Positions 1 to 7,249 of a stretch of DNA of 14,678 nt are shown piece after piece. Numbering within the stretch: position 1 is the first letter of the stretch; every line of letters begins with the position of its first letter. Source of the stretch: Armatimonadota bacterium (lineage in GTDB: Bacteria; Sysuimicrobiota; Sysuimicrobiia; Sysuimicrobiales; VGFF01). The position numbers and the translations under genes are program-made. The DNA lies in the NCBI GenBank assembly GCA_016868955.1, contig VGFF01000051.1:1-14678 (forward strand), written 5' to 3'. The notes beneath the pieces are model-generated. The model worked only from the letters and a program-made list of their open reading frames with translations. It made no database searches and had not been told where the DNA came from.

Positions 1-980
1 TGCGGCAGACCGCGCAGTGGGACCCCGCCGCCGAGTCGCTGGCGGCGACCGTCGGCGCGCTCGCCGAGACCATCACCGACGCCGCGCGCGACGTACGCCG
101 GCTCGTCGAAGGGGCCGAGGCCGATCCGACGCGGCTCGAGGCCGTCGAAACGCGATTGGCGCTGCTGCGAACGCTGACATCCAAGTACGGCGACACGGTC
201 GAGGAGGTCATCGCGTACGGCGACCGCGCCGCCGCCGAGCTAGCGGCGCTGGAGGGCACCGACGAGCGCCGCGCGGAGATCGAAGCGGCGCTCGTCGGGG
301 CGAACGACCGCTTGACGGAGGCCGCTGGCGTGTTGTCGGAGGCGCGCCAGAAAACCGCCGCGCGCATGGAGAAAGCGGTCGCGGTCGTCCTGCGCGAGCT
401 GGCGATGCCGCAGGTCCGGTTCGGGATATCCGTGGGCACGCGGGAGGACGCCGGCGGCATCGCCTACGGCGACACGCGCGTCGCGATCGGCCCACTGGGA
501 TGGGATCGGGCGGAGTTTCAGCTTGCCGCCAACCCGGGCGAAGCGCCGCGGCCGTTGCAACGCGTCGCGTCCGGTGGGGAATTGTCACGGGTGATGCTTG
601 CCGTGCAGACCGCGTTGGCCGGCGCCGACCCGGTGCCAGTCATGGTCTTCGACGAGGTGGACGCCGGCGTCGGCGGGCGCACCGGCGGCGTCATCGGCGC
701 GCACCTGGCAGCGATCGCGAAGCGCGCGCAAGTGTTGTGCGTGACGCACTTACCCCAAGTCGCCGCTTACGCCGATCATCACTTCCAGATCGAGAAGCGG
801 ACCGAGCGCGGCCGGGCCCGCACAGCGATCGTGACGCTCGACCGTCAGCGGCGCGTCGAGGAGATCGCGCGCATGCTCGGCGGCGAGGAGCCGACGCCGG
901 TGGCCCGCCGTCACGCCAAGGAGCTGATCGCGCGCGGCACGGGCGGGCCCGCCGATTCGGAGGACGCCGTGCGCTCGTGA
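1..980 (+). CDS. recN: DNA repair protein RecN, C-terminal part (5' end outside window)
   Basis: This is the C-terminal portion of RecN, an SMC-like ATPase that acts early in double-strand break repair by holding DNA ends together. Reading frame 3 is open from base 3 to the TGA at 978-980, giving 325 visible residues; full RecN proteins have about 550-570, so the N-terminal Walker A head and first coiled-coil arm lie upstream. The first ~130 visible residues are rich in Ala, Glu and Arg, as expected for the returning coiled coil. The ABC signature SGGELSR is at visible residues 190-196, Walker B VMVFDEVDAG follows about 20 residues later, and the switch-histidine segment VTHLPQVAAYAD after that. 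These three motifs in this order and spacing are diagnostic of RecN. The stop codon overlaps the extended -10 of the pyrG promoter. The family is certain; only the 5' part is missing. Confidence 0.96.
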   Translation, partial: RQTAQWDPAAESLAATVGALAETITDAARDVRRLVEGAEADPTRLEAVETRLALLRTLTSKYGDTVEEVIAYGDRAAAELAALEGTDERRAEIEAALVGANDRLTEAAGVLSEARQKTAARMEKAVAVVLRELAMPQVRFGISVGTREDAGGIAYGDTRVAIGPLGWDRAEFQLAANPGEAPRPLQRVASGGELSRVMLAVQTALAGADPVPVMVFDEVDAGVGGRTGGVIGAHLAAIAKRAQVLCVTHLPQVAAYADHHFQIEKRTERGRARTAIVTLDRQRRVEEIARMLGGEEPTPVARRHAKELIARGTGGPADSEDAVRS

Positions 981-996
981 TAGAATCTTCGCGGGC
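978..996 (+). promoter_or_regulatory. Predicted pyrG promoter: extended -10 and GGGC start
   Basis: TG at 978-979, one base, then TAGAAT at 981-986 form an extended -10 element (TGnTAGAAT). After a six-base spacer comes GGGC at 993-996, the expected start position. No good -35 is seen: the best is TTCGGA at 956-961, at a poor 19-base spacing, which fits an extended -10 promoter that does not need one. GGGC is the start sequence used by the CTP-regulated pyrG promoter of Bacillus subtilis. The elements are visible in the sequence; the start site itself is inferred. Confidence 0.6.
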
Positions 997-1101
997 ATGG
1001 GGATGCGCAACCGACCCAAAACTAGAACACGTCGACCGGAGAGGGGGAGAGGATCCTCCTCTCTCCGTTTTCGCCCCTCGAGGTCGGGAGGTCGATCGTG
1101 A
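997..1101 (+). CDS. Possible pyrG leader ORF (34 codons, Arg-rich)
   Basis: An ATG lies four bases after the predicted transcription start and opens a 34-codon frame that ends in TGA at 1099-1101, overlapping the pyrG GTG start (GTGA). The frame runs straight through the attenuator-like hairpin. The encoded peptide is rich in Arg, Ser, Gly and Pro and resembles nothing I know. There is no room for a Shine-Dalgarno site, so it would have to be read from a leaderless or near-leaderless message. It may couple translation to pyrG or change folding of the hairpin, or it may be a chance frame in GC-rich DNA. I see no independent evidence that it is translated. Confidence 0.2.
   Translation: MGMRNRPKTRTRRPERGRGSSSLRFRPSRSGGRS
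1037..1071 (+). terminator. Attenuator-like hairpin in the pyrG leader with two alternative foldings
   Basis: The pyrimidine arm TCCTCTCTCC (1057-1066) can pair with either of two upstream purine arms. Using 1044-1053 (GGGGAGAGGA) it gives 10 pairs, one of them G-U, around a three-base loop (1054-1056). Using 1037-1047 it gives 11 pairs, two of them G-U, around a nine-base loop, closed by C1037-G1067. Both are followed by G and TTTT (1068-1071), a short but plausible intrinsic terminator. It stands between the predicted start at 993 and the pyrG GTG at 1098, where the known attenuator of Bacillus pyrG lies. Termination has not been shown; the U tract is short. Confidence 0.55.
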
Positions 1102-2774
1102 CACGGTACGTGTTCGTGACCGGCGGCGTCGCGTCGGGACTCGGCAAGGGAATCACCGCGTCCTCCCTTGGCAGACTGCTGGTGGCGCGCGGATATCGCG
1201 TGACGATGCTCAAGTTCGATCCCTACGTCAACGTCGACGCCGGTACGATGAATCCCCATCAACACGGGGAGGTTTTCGTGACGGAGGACGGCGCCGAGAC
1301 CGACATGGACCTCGGTCACTACGAGCGCTTCCTCGACGCCGACCTCAGCCGCGACAACAACACCACGACCGGCCGCATCTATGACACGGTCATCCGGCGC
1401 GAACGCCGCGGGGAATACCTGGGCGGGACCGTCCAAGTCATTCCGCACGTCACGAACGAAATCAAAGATGAGATCCGGCGTGTCGCGGACGGAGCTTCGG
1501 CCCAGATCGTGATCGTCGAGGTCGGCGGCACGGTCGGCGACATCGAGAGCTTGCCTTTCTTGGAGGCGCTGCGCCAGTTCCGGCACCAGATCGGCGAGCG
1601 CAACTGTGTGTTTATCCACGTATCGCTCGTTCCGTTCCTGCCGGGCTCGGGTGAGCTGAAGACGAAGCCGACGCAGCACTCTGTTAAGGAGCTGCGGAGC
1701 ATCGGCATTCAGCCCGACGTGATCGTTTGTCGTACGTCCTATCCTCTTACGTCCGGCGCGCGGGAGAAGATTGCGCTGTTCTGCGACGTCGAGCCCGAGG
1801 CGGTCATCGAAGCGCGGGACGCCGAAACCCTGTACGATGTGCCTCTGATCCTGGAGCGCGAGGGGCTTGGGCGCCTCGTCGAGCGCCACCTCGGTTTGCC
1901 TGAGACCGAGCCCGACTTGGAGTCCTGGCGTTGGATCGTCCAGCGGGTCAAGGAGCCGAAGTACCGCGTCCGGATCGCGCTCGTCGGCAAGTACATGGGT
2001 GTAGAGGACTCCTACGTCAGCATCGTCGAAGCCCTTCGCCACGGCGGCATCGCTGCCGACGCGAGCGTCGAGGTCACGAAGATCGACTCGGAAGATCTGG
2101 AGTCGCTGTCCGAGGCCGATGTAGCGGCGCGGTTGCGCTCGTTCGACGGCATCCTCGTTTGTCCGGGCTTCGGAAGCCGCGGCGTCGAGGGGAAGGTCCG
2201 CGCGATCCGCTACGCGCGCGAGCGGCACGTGCCATTCCTGGGGATCTGCTACGGCATGCAGTGGGCCGTCGTCGAGTTCGCCCGGCACGTCTGCGGCATG
2301 GCGGGCGCGAACTCGACGGAGGTCGATCCCGACACGCCTTACCCGGTCATCGACATGCTTCCCGACCAGCAGCAGGTCACGGACTTGGGCGGCACGATGC
2401 GGCTGGGACGGTACGCGTGCCGTCTCGAGCCGGGATCGGCAGCGGCGCGCGCGTACGGCCAGGAGCTCATCGGCGAGCGGCACCGCCACCGCTACGAGGT
2501 GAACAACGGATTGCTCGATGCCCTGACGAGGAACGGCCTCCGCGTCACTGGCGTCAACTCCGACCGCGGGCTCGTCGAGATCGTAGAGCTCGCCGATCAC
2601 CCGTGGTTCGTCGGCACGCAGTTCCACGGCGAATATAAGTCGCGGCCGACGCGGCCGCACCCGCTGTATCGAGCGTTCGTCGAGGCGGCTTTACGTCACG
2701 CCTCCGGCGGAGGGGCGGGCGAGGGCGTGGCGGTCCACAGGAACGATGCTCCGAACGCGGGGAGGACGCGATGA
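1098..2774 (+). CDS. pyrG: CTP synthase (glutamine-hydrolysing)
   Basis: CTP synthase converts UTP to CTP using ATP and the amide nitrogen of glutamine, the last step of pyrimidine nucleotide synthesis. The 558-residue protein has both domains: the synthase domain at about 1-265, with the P-loop GGVASGLGKG at 9-18 and the family hallmark KFDPYVNVDAGTMNP, and the class I glutamine amidotransferase domain from about 290, with nucleophile Cys384 in LGICYGMQ and the His510/Glu512 pair. The usual H-P-E of the triad segment reads H-G-E here. The length is slightly above the usual 535-550 because of a Gly-rich tail after residue 530. The GTG start is supported by GGGAGG at 1086-1091, six bases upstream. 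It is first in a run of coupled genes and its TGA overlaps the ATG of the next gene. The leader suggests attenuation by CTP level. Confidence 0.97.
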   Translation: MTRYVFVTGGVASGLGKGITASSLGRLLVARGYRVTMLKFDPYVNVDAGTMNPHQHGEVFVTEDGAETDMDLGHYERFLDADLSRDNNTTTGRIYDTVIRRERRGEYLGGTVQVIPHVTNEIKDEIRRVADGASAQIVIVEVGGTVGDIESLPFLEALRQFRHQIGERNCVFIHVSLVPFLPGSGELKTKPTQHSVKELRSIGIQPDVIVCRTSYPLTSGAREKIALFCDVEPEAVIEARDAETLYDVPLILEREGLGRLVERHLGLPETEPDLESWRWIVQRVKEPKYRVRIALVGKYMGVEDSYVSIVEALRHGGIAADASVEVTKIDSEDLESLSEADVAARLRSFDGILVCPGFGSRGVEGKVRAIRYARERHVPFLGICYGMQWAVVEFARHVCGMAGANSTEVDPDTPYPVIDMLPDQQQVTDLGGTMRLGRYACRLEPGSAAARAYGQELIGERHRHRYEVNNGLLDALTRNGLRVTGVNSDRGLVEIVELADHPWFVGTQFHGEYKSRPTRPHPLYRAFVEAALRHASGGGAGEGVAVHRNDAPNAGRTR

Positions 2775-3664
2775 GTCAGGTTGCCTACGTGAACGGCGCG
2801 TTCGTTTCGTCCGATCAGGCGACCGTGTCCGTCTACGATCACGGCTTTCTCTACGGCGATGGCGTCTTCGAAGGGATCCGCGTTTACCACGGTCGCGTCT
2901 TACGGCTGCGCGAGCACGTGGCGCGCTTGTACGAGTCGGCGCGCACGATCATGCTGCAGATCCCGGCCCCGCCCGAGGAGATGGAACGGTTGATCGTCGA
3001 GACGGTCCGCCGCAACGGCTTGCGCGACGCCTACATCCGTCCCGTCGTCTCACGCGGCAGGGGCGATCTCGGCATCGATCCGCGCAAGTGCCCGGCTCCG
3101 ACGATTGTCATCATCGTCGACAAGATCCAGCTCTATCCGGAAGAGGCGTATCGCGTTGGGCTGAAGATGATCACGGCGACGCACCGCAAGGCGTCCGCGG
3201 ACGCGCTGAATCCGCGCGTGAAGTCGCTGAATTACCTGAACCAGATCATGGCGCGTATGGAGGCGAACCTGCACGGCGCTAACGAGGCGCTAATGCTCAA
3301 CGCGCAGGGGTACGTCTGCGAGTGCAGCGCCGACAACATCTTCCACGTCAAGAACGGCGAGGTGTTCACGCCGGCGCCGCATCTGGGCATCCTGCGTGGC
3401 GTCACGCGAGACGCGGTCATCGAGATTGGGCGCGATCTCGGGGTCGCGGTCCACGAAGGGACGTACACGCTGCACGACCTGTACACCGCCGACGAGATGT
3501 TCCTCACCGGAACGGGCGCCGAGCTTGGACCGGTCGTAACGCTGGACGGGCGCTCGATCGGAGACGGCAAGCCGGGGCCCGTGACCAATCGCCTCATCGG
3601 GGCGTTCCGCGACCTCGTGGCGCACGAGGGAACGCCCGTCTTCGACGAAGCTTCCGTTCGCTAG
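2771..3664 (+). CDS. ilvE: Branched-chain amino acid aminotransferase (class IV, PLP)
   Basis: A fold-type IV PLP aminotransferase of 297 residues, most likely interconverting Val, Leu and Ile with their 2-oxo acids using 2-oxoglutarate. The N-terminal segment DHGFLYGDGVFEGIR (about 23-37) is typical of the family. Lys151 in NPRVKSLNYLNQ is the PLP Schiff-base lysine, Glu184 in CECSADNIF is the conserved cofactor-ring contact, GILRGVTRD (206-214) corresponds to the usual GILPGITR, and FLTGTGAEL (244-252) binds phosphate and substrate. The start is fixed by GGAGG at 2761-2765 and a 4-base ATGA overlap with pyrG. D-amino acid transaminase and aminodeoxychorismate lyase share this fold; length and the KSLNYLNQ motif favour IlvE, but the exact substrate is inferred. 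Its product from valine would feed the isobutyryl-CoA metabolism suggested by the downstream acyl-CoA genes. Confidence 0.85.
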   Translation: MSQVAYVNGAFVSSDQATVSVYDHGFLYGDGVFEGIRVYHGRVLRLREHVARLYESARTIMLQIPAPPEEMERLIVETVRRNGLRDAYIRPVVSRGRGDLGIDPRKCPAPTIVIIVDKIQLYPEEAYRVGLKMITATHRKASADALNPRVKSLNYLNQIMARMEANLHGANEALMLNAQGYVCECSADNIFHVKNGEVFTPAPHLGILRGVTRDAVIEIGRDLGVAVHEGTYTLHDLYTADEMFLTGTGAELGPVVTLDGRSIGDGKPGPVTNRLIGAFRDLVAHEGTPVFDEASVR

Positions 3665-3688
3665 AACCACGATCGAGGGCGACCCGCC

Positions 3689-4231
3689 ATGTCCCGAGAG
3701 CCGGAAGAAATCCTAACGCGCGAAGTCATTTACCGTGGGCCCTACATCTCCGTCGAGCGGTTGACGGTCGCGCTTCCGAGTGGCAAGACCGCGACGCGCG
3801 ACGTCGTGCGGCATCCGGGCGCGGTCGGCATGGTCGTCGTCGACGATCAAGGCCGGCTGCACCTCGTACGCCAATACCGCCGCGCGATCGACGACTGGTC
3901 TGTGGAGATTCCCGCGGGCACGCTCGAGCCGAACGAGCTTCCGGAAGCCGCGGTCGACCGCGAATTGGGCGAAGAGGTCGGCGTCCGCGCCCGACGCGTC
4001 GAGCACTTGATGACGTTCGTTCCGTCGCCCGGCATGTTGGACGAACGGGTCCACCTCTACCTTTGCCGCGATCTCGAGCCCAACGTCCTCGATCGGGAAG
4101 AGGAGTCGTTCGACGTCTTGCAGGTCGCCCGCGACGAAGCGCACGCGATGATCCGGTGCGGCGAGATCCAGGACGCGAAGTCCATCCTCGGCATCTACCT
4201 GTCCGATCCGGAGCGCGTCCGCGGCTCATGA
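3689..4231 (+). CDS. nudF: Nudix hydrolase, ADP-ribose pyrophosphatase type
   Basis: A 180-residue Nudix hydrolase, probably cleaving ADP-ribose to AMP and ribose 5-phosphate. A perfect Nudix box (G-x5-E-x7-REUxEExGU) spans residues 77-99: Gly77, Glu83, then RELGEEVGV at 91-99, whose glutamates bind Mg2+. The preceding strand-turn VRQYRRAIDDWSVEIPAG (60-77) is typical of the ADP-ribose pyrophosphatase subgroup (NudF/YqkG), and the downstream SPG segment (FVPSPGMLDE) is also found in that group. GAGGG about ten bases before the ATG serves as ribosome site. Its TGA overlaps the xerD ATG. In Bacillus the same gene lies close upstream of xerD and drm (deoB), which supports the assignment. The ribose 5-phosphate it would release also enters the pool served by DeoB. 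Confidence 0.88.
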   Translation: MSREPEEILTREVIYRGPYISVERLTVALPSGKTATRDVVRHPGAVGMVVVDDQGRLHLVRQYRRAIDDWSVEIPAGTLEPNELPEAAVDRELGEEVGVRARRVEHLMTFVPSPGMLDERVHLYLCRDLEPNVLDREEESFDVLQVARDEAHAMIRCGEIQDAKSILGIYLSDPERVRGS

Positions 4232-5241
4232 CGCGCGACGGGGCCGCGGCCATCGATGGTCACATCGACGCGTTCCTGGATTACGTGCGCGCCGAGGCCC
4301 GCCTGAGCCCGCACACGCAGACCGCCTACAAGACCGATCTGGACGACTTCGCGGCGTTCCTCGCGAAAAAGGACGTCGGCGCTCCGCGCGACGTGACGCG
4401 CGCGCACGTGACGTTGTACTTGTTTGCGCTGCGGCGCCGCGGCGCCGCGCCGGCCACGAGCGCGCGGCGGTTGGCCGCGATCAAATCATTCTGCAAGTTC
4501 CTTGTGCGCGAAGGCGTCGTCGCCGCTGATCCGACGGAGGACGTGTCGACGCCGAAGCAGCGGACGCGCCTGCCGAGGGTGTTGACGCCCGAGGAAGCGC
4601 TCCGGATCCTCGGCGCGCCGCCGGACGTGACGCCGCACGGGATCCGCGATCGCGCGATCCTCGAGCTGCTGTACGCCACGGGCCTCCGCGTCTCGGAGCT
4701 AGTGGGGCTGGACGTCGCCGACGTCGATCTGTCCATGGAGATCGCCCGGGCTCGTGGCAAGGGGAGCAAGGAGCGGGTCGTGCCGATGGGGAGCCACGCT
4801 GTGCGAGCGTTGCTGCGTTACTTGCGCGAGGCGCGGCCGGTCATCGCGCGCGGCGGCGCGGCCGAGTCGCTGTTCCTGCATGAACCGCGCGGGCGCCGCG
4901 GCGCCCGGCGGATGTCGCGGCAAGAGATCTGGTCCGTGTTGCGGCGGCACGCCCGCGCCGCCGGTATCGATCGACCAGTGAGCCCGCACATGCTGCGCCA
5001 CTCGTTCGCGACGCACTTACTGGAAGGCGGGGCGGACTTACGGGCGGTGCAGGAAATGCTGGGGCACGCGAGCATCGCGACGACGCAGATCTACACGCAC
5101 GTGGCGCGGGATCGCATCCAGCAGGTGTACGACAGCGCCCATCCGCGGGACCGCATGCGCCTGCCCGCCGGGGCCGGCGCGCGAGGTTCGGGTGCCGGAG
5201 AATCCACGCCGGCCGCAAAGCGACAGGGTGGTCGCACTTGA
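4228..5241 (+). CDS. xerD: Site-specific tyrosine recombinase XerD/XerC
   Basis: A 337-residue tyrosine recombinase of the XerC/XerD type, which resolves chromosome dimers at dif sites at the division septum. The N-terminal SAM-like core-binding domain covers about 10-100. The catalytic domain holds Arg154 (TGLRVSEL), Lys178 (RGKGSKER), His254 and Arg257 (SPHMLRHSFATH), His280 (MLGH) and nucleophile Tyr289 (QIYTHV). The spacings (24, 76, 3, 23 and 9 residues) equal those of E. coli XerD, so the active site is complete. The tail after about residue 305 is longer than usual and rich in Gly, Ala and Arg; it may be dispensable. The start overlaps the nudF stop (ATGA) and the stop overlaps the deoB TTG start. 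XerC and XerD cannot be separated by eye; the neighbours nudF and deoB favour XerD. It is not a phage integrase: it sits in a housekeeping operon. Confidence 0.92.
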   Translation: MTRDGAAAIDGHIDAFLDYVRAEARLSPHTQTAYKTDLDDFAAFLAKKDVGAPRDVTRAHVTLYLFALRRRGAAPATSARRLAAIKSFCKFLVREGVVAADPTEDVSTPKQRTRLPRVLTPEEALRILGAPPDVTPHGIRDRAILELLYATGLRVSELVGLDVADVDLSMEIARARGKGSKERVVPMGSHAVRALLRYLREARPVIARGGAAESLFLHEPRGRRGARRMSRQEIWSVLRRHARAAGIDRPVSPHMLRHSFATHLLEGGADLRAVQEMLGHASIATTQIYTHVARDRIQQVYDSAHPRDRMRLPAGAGARGSGAGESTPAAKRQGGRT

Positions 5242-6413
5242 TCGGACGGCGCTGCGCCGTGATCGTCATCGACGGCTTGGGCTGCGGCGAGTTGCCGGAT
5301 GCAGCCGCGTATGGGGACGTCGGATCGGCGACGCTGCAGCACTTGGCCGCGGCCGTCGGTGGCGTTCGGCTGCCGCACCTGGGCGCTTTGGGCATCGGCA
5401 ACGTGGTTCCCGTCGAGGGCACACCGCCGGCCGCGCAACCGCGGGGTTGCTACGGGCGCATGGCCGCGGTCTCGGCCGGCAAGGACAGCACGACGGGTCA
5501 CTGGGAGTTGATGGGACTGCAGCTGCCGCGGCCGTTCCCTACCTACCCGAATGGTTTTCCGCGAGACGTGATCGGCGCCTTCGAGGCGCGGATCGGAACG
5601 CGGACGCTCGGCAACGTGCCAGCCTCGGGAACGAAGATCATCGAGCAGCTCGGCGACACGCACGTGCGCACTGGCTTCCCCATCGTGTACACGTCCGCCG
5701 ACAGCGTCTTCCAGATCGCCGCGCACGAGAACGTCATCCCGATTCCCCGGCTGTACGATATCTGCGAGATCGCGCGCGCGCTGCTCGTCGCGCCGCACGC
5801 TGTCAGCCGCGTCATCGCTCGACCGTTCGTCGGTACGCCGGGCGTTTACACGCGAACGGAGCGGCGCAAGGATTTGTCGCTGCTGCCCACGGGGCCGACC
5901 GTGATGGACGCACTGCGAACGGCCGGCATCGAGGTATGGGGCATCGGCAAGATCGAGGATCTGTTCGCCGGGCGCGGATTGTCACGGTCCGTGCACACGC
6001 ACGACGACGCCGACGGCATGGCGCAGACCGCGAGCGCGCTGGACGCGATGAGCGGCGGGCTTCTGTTCGTCAACCTCGTCGACTCCGACATGAAGTACGG
6101 GCACCGCAACGACGCGGACGGATACTCGCGCAACCTCGAGCGGATCGATGAACGGTTGCCGGAGATCACGGGGCGGCTGCGCGACGACGACGTGCTCATC
6201 GTCACCGGCGACCACGGCAATGACCCGACGACGCCGAGCACCGACCATTCGCGCGAGTACGTGCCGCTGCTCGTGACCAGCCCGCGCCTGCGCGCCGGCC
6301 TAGAATTGGGAACGCGCCAGACGTTCTCGGACGTCGGCGCAACCGTCGCGGACGCGCTGGGCGTCTCCTGGCGGGGACCCGGCGCGTCCTTCCTCTCCGA
6401 GGTGTCGCGATGA
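5238..6413 (+). CDS. deoB: Phosphopentomutase (DeoB) with Ser at the phospho-acceptor site
   Basis: DeoB interconverts (deoxy)ribose 1-phosphate and 5-phosphate, linking nucleoside breakdown to the pentose phosphate pathway. The 391-residue protein is full length and of the alkaline-phosphatase-like fold. Metal ligands are visible: Asp12 (VIVIDGLG), the LVDSDMKYGH segment, TGDHGND, and TDHSREYVP near the C terminus. FVGTPGVYTRT and PASGT are also characteristic. The phospho-acceptor, Thr85 in the Bacillus cereus enzyme (KDTMTGHW), corresponds to Ser84 here (KDSTTGHW, with the acceptor four residues before His). The start is TTG at 5238, forming TTGA with the xerD stop; no upstream ATG in frame is available. 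The ribosome site is weak (AGGGTGG), consistent with translational coupling. The following punA and pdp provide its substrates. Confidence 0.95.
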   Translation: MIGRRCAVIVIDGLGCGELPDAAAYGDVGSATLQHLAAAVGGVRLPHLGALGIGNVVPVEGTPPAAQPRGCYGRMAAVSAGKDSTTGHWELMGLQLPRPFPTYPNGFPRDVIGAFEARIGTRTLGNVPASGTKIIEQLGDTHVRTGFPIVYTSADSVFQIAAHENVIPIPRLYDICEIARALLVAPHAVSRVIARPFVGTPGVYTRTERRKDLSLLPTGPTVMDALRTAGIEVWGIGKIEDLFAGRGLSRSVHTHDDADGMAQTASALDAMSGGLLFVNLVDSDMKYGHRNDADGYSRNLERIDERLPEITGRLRDDDVLIVTGDHGNDPTTPSTDHSREYVPLLVTSPRLRAGLELGTRQTFSDVGATVADALGVSWRGPGASFLSEVSR

Positions 6414-7237
6414 CGCCGGCGCTGCGGGTGCGCCTGGCGGAGGCGGCCGCGGCCGTCGGCGCGCGCGTGCCCTTCGACCCGACGATCGGCATCGTCCTGG
6501 GCTCCGGGCTCGGGGCGCTCGCAGGCGAAATCGCCGCGGCCGGGACTGTGCCGTACGCCGACATCCCGCACTTTCCCCGGTCGACCGTGGCTGGGCACGC
6601 CGGCCGCCTGGTCCTCGGCACGCTCTCGGGCAAGCGCGTCGCGGCCCTGCAAGGCCGCGCGCACTTCTACGAAGGCTACGCGATGCACGAGGTCGTCTTT
6701 CCCGTGCGCGTGCTGTGGGCGCTGGGGTGCCGCACGTTGATCGTGAGCAACGCCGCCGGTGGATTGAATCCGGCCTTCGCGGCCGGCGACCTGATGATCC
6801 TGACAGATCACCTGAATTTTCAGGGCACGAATCCGTTGATCGGCCTCAACGACGAATCCTTGGGACCGAGATTTCCGGACCTCGGCCGGCCGTACGACCC
6901 GGACTTCGTCGCGTTGGCCCGCAGCGCCGCCGCGGCCGAGGCGATGCCGATCCGCGAGGGCGTCTACGTCGCCGTCACGGGCCCTTCCTATGAGACGCAC
7001 GCCGAGCTGCGCATGATGCGCGGCGTCGGCGGCGATGCCGTCGGCATGTCGACCGCGCCGGAGGTGATCGCCGCTCGGCACCTCGGCATGCGCGTGCTCG
7101 GCTTGTCGGCGATCGCGAACGTCGCCACCGGCGATCAGACGACGACCGTCACCCACGAGGAGGTGCTCGCGGCGTCCAAGGCGCTGGAGCCCCGCTTTGT
7201 GCGCCTCGTCCGCCGGATCGTCGGCGAGCTGCCGTAG
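6410..7237 (+). CDS. punA: Purine nucleoside phosphorylase (trimeric PNP-I)
   Basis: Splits inosine, guanosine and their deoxy forms with phosphate to a base and (deoxy)ribose 1-phosphate. The 275-residue length fits the low-molecular-mass homotrimeric PNP class. Ser32 in GIVLGSGLG binds phosphate, together with Arg83 and His85 in LQGRAHFYEGY and Ser214 in VGMST. Glu195 (GPSYET) and Asn237 (SAIANVATG) are the base-recognition pair of 6-oxopurine enzymes, so guanosine and inosine are the likely substrates rather than adenosine. Methylthioadenosine phosphorylase is a relative but lacks this pair in the same form. The ATG overlaps the deoB stop (ATGA), and pdp follows after 12 bases. Its sugar product is the substrate of DeoB. 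Confidence 0.95.
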   Translation: MTPALRVRLAEAAAAVGARVPFDPTIGIVLGSGLGALAGEIAAAGTVPYADIPHFPRSTVAGHAGRLVLGTLSGKRVAALQGRAHFYEGYAMHEVVFPVRVLWALGCRTLIVSNAAGGLNPAFAAGDLMILTDHLNFQGTNPLIGLNDESLGPRFPDLGRPYDPDFVALARSAAAAEAMPIREGVYVAVTGPSYETHAELRMMRGVGGDAVGMSTAPEVIAARHLGMRVLGLSAIANVATGDQTTTVTHEEVLAASKALEPRFVRLVRRIVGELP

Positions 7238-7249
7238 GAGGTCGCACAG

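Noticed and set aside
17..1384. 455-residue + strand frame across recN and pyrG
   Set aside because: Arg/Gly-rich frame-shifted reading of both genes with no motif; recN in frame 3 and pyrG explain the region.
750..2660. 636-residue open frame on the - strand
   Set aside because: It is the antisense shadow of pyrG and recN; composition is driven by GC-rich third positions and no family motif is visible.
3322..4227. In-frame upstream extension of xerD
   Set aside because: It overlaps ilvE and nudF in another frame and has shadow composition; the ATG at 4228 overlapping the nudF stop is the natural start.
4429..4455. GGCGCC-rich repeat in xerD
   Set aside because: Short in-frame GC-rich codons for Arg-Arg-Gly-Ala-Ala; nothing beyond codon bias.
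4228..5241. Integrase of a mobile element
   Set aside because: No attachment-site repeats, no phage or transposon genes nearby, and Xer-type spacing of catalytic residues in a housekeeping operon.
6301..6306. TAGAAT inside deoB as another promoter
   Set aside because: It lies in coding sequence, lacks a TG extension or -35, and no start codon follows at a useful distance.
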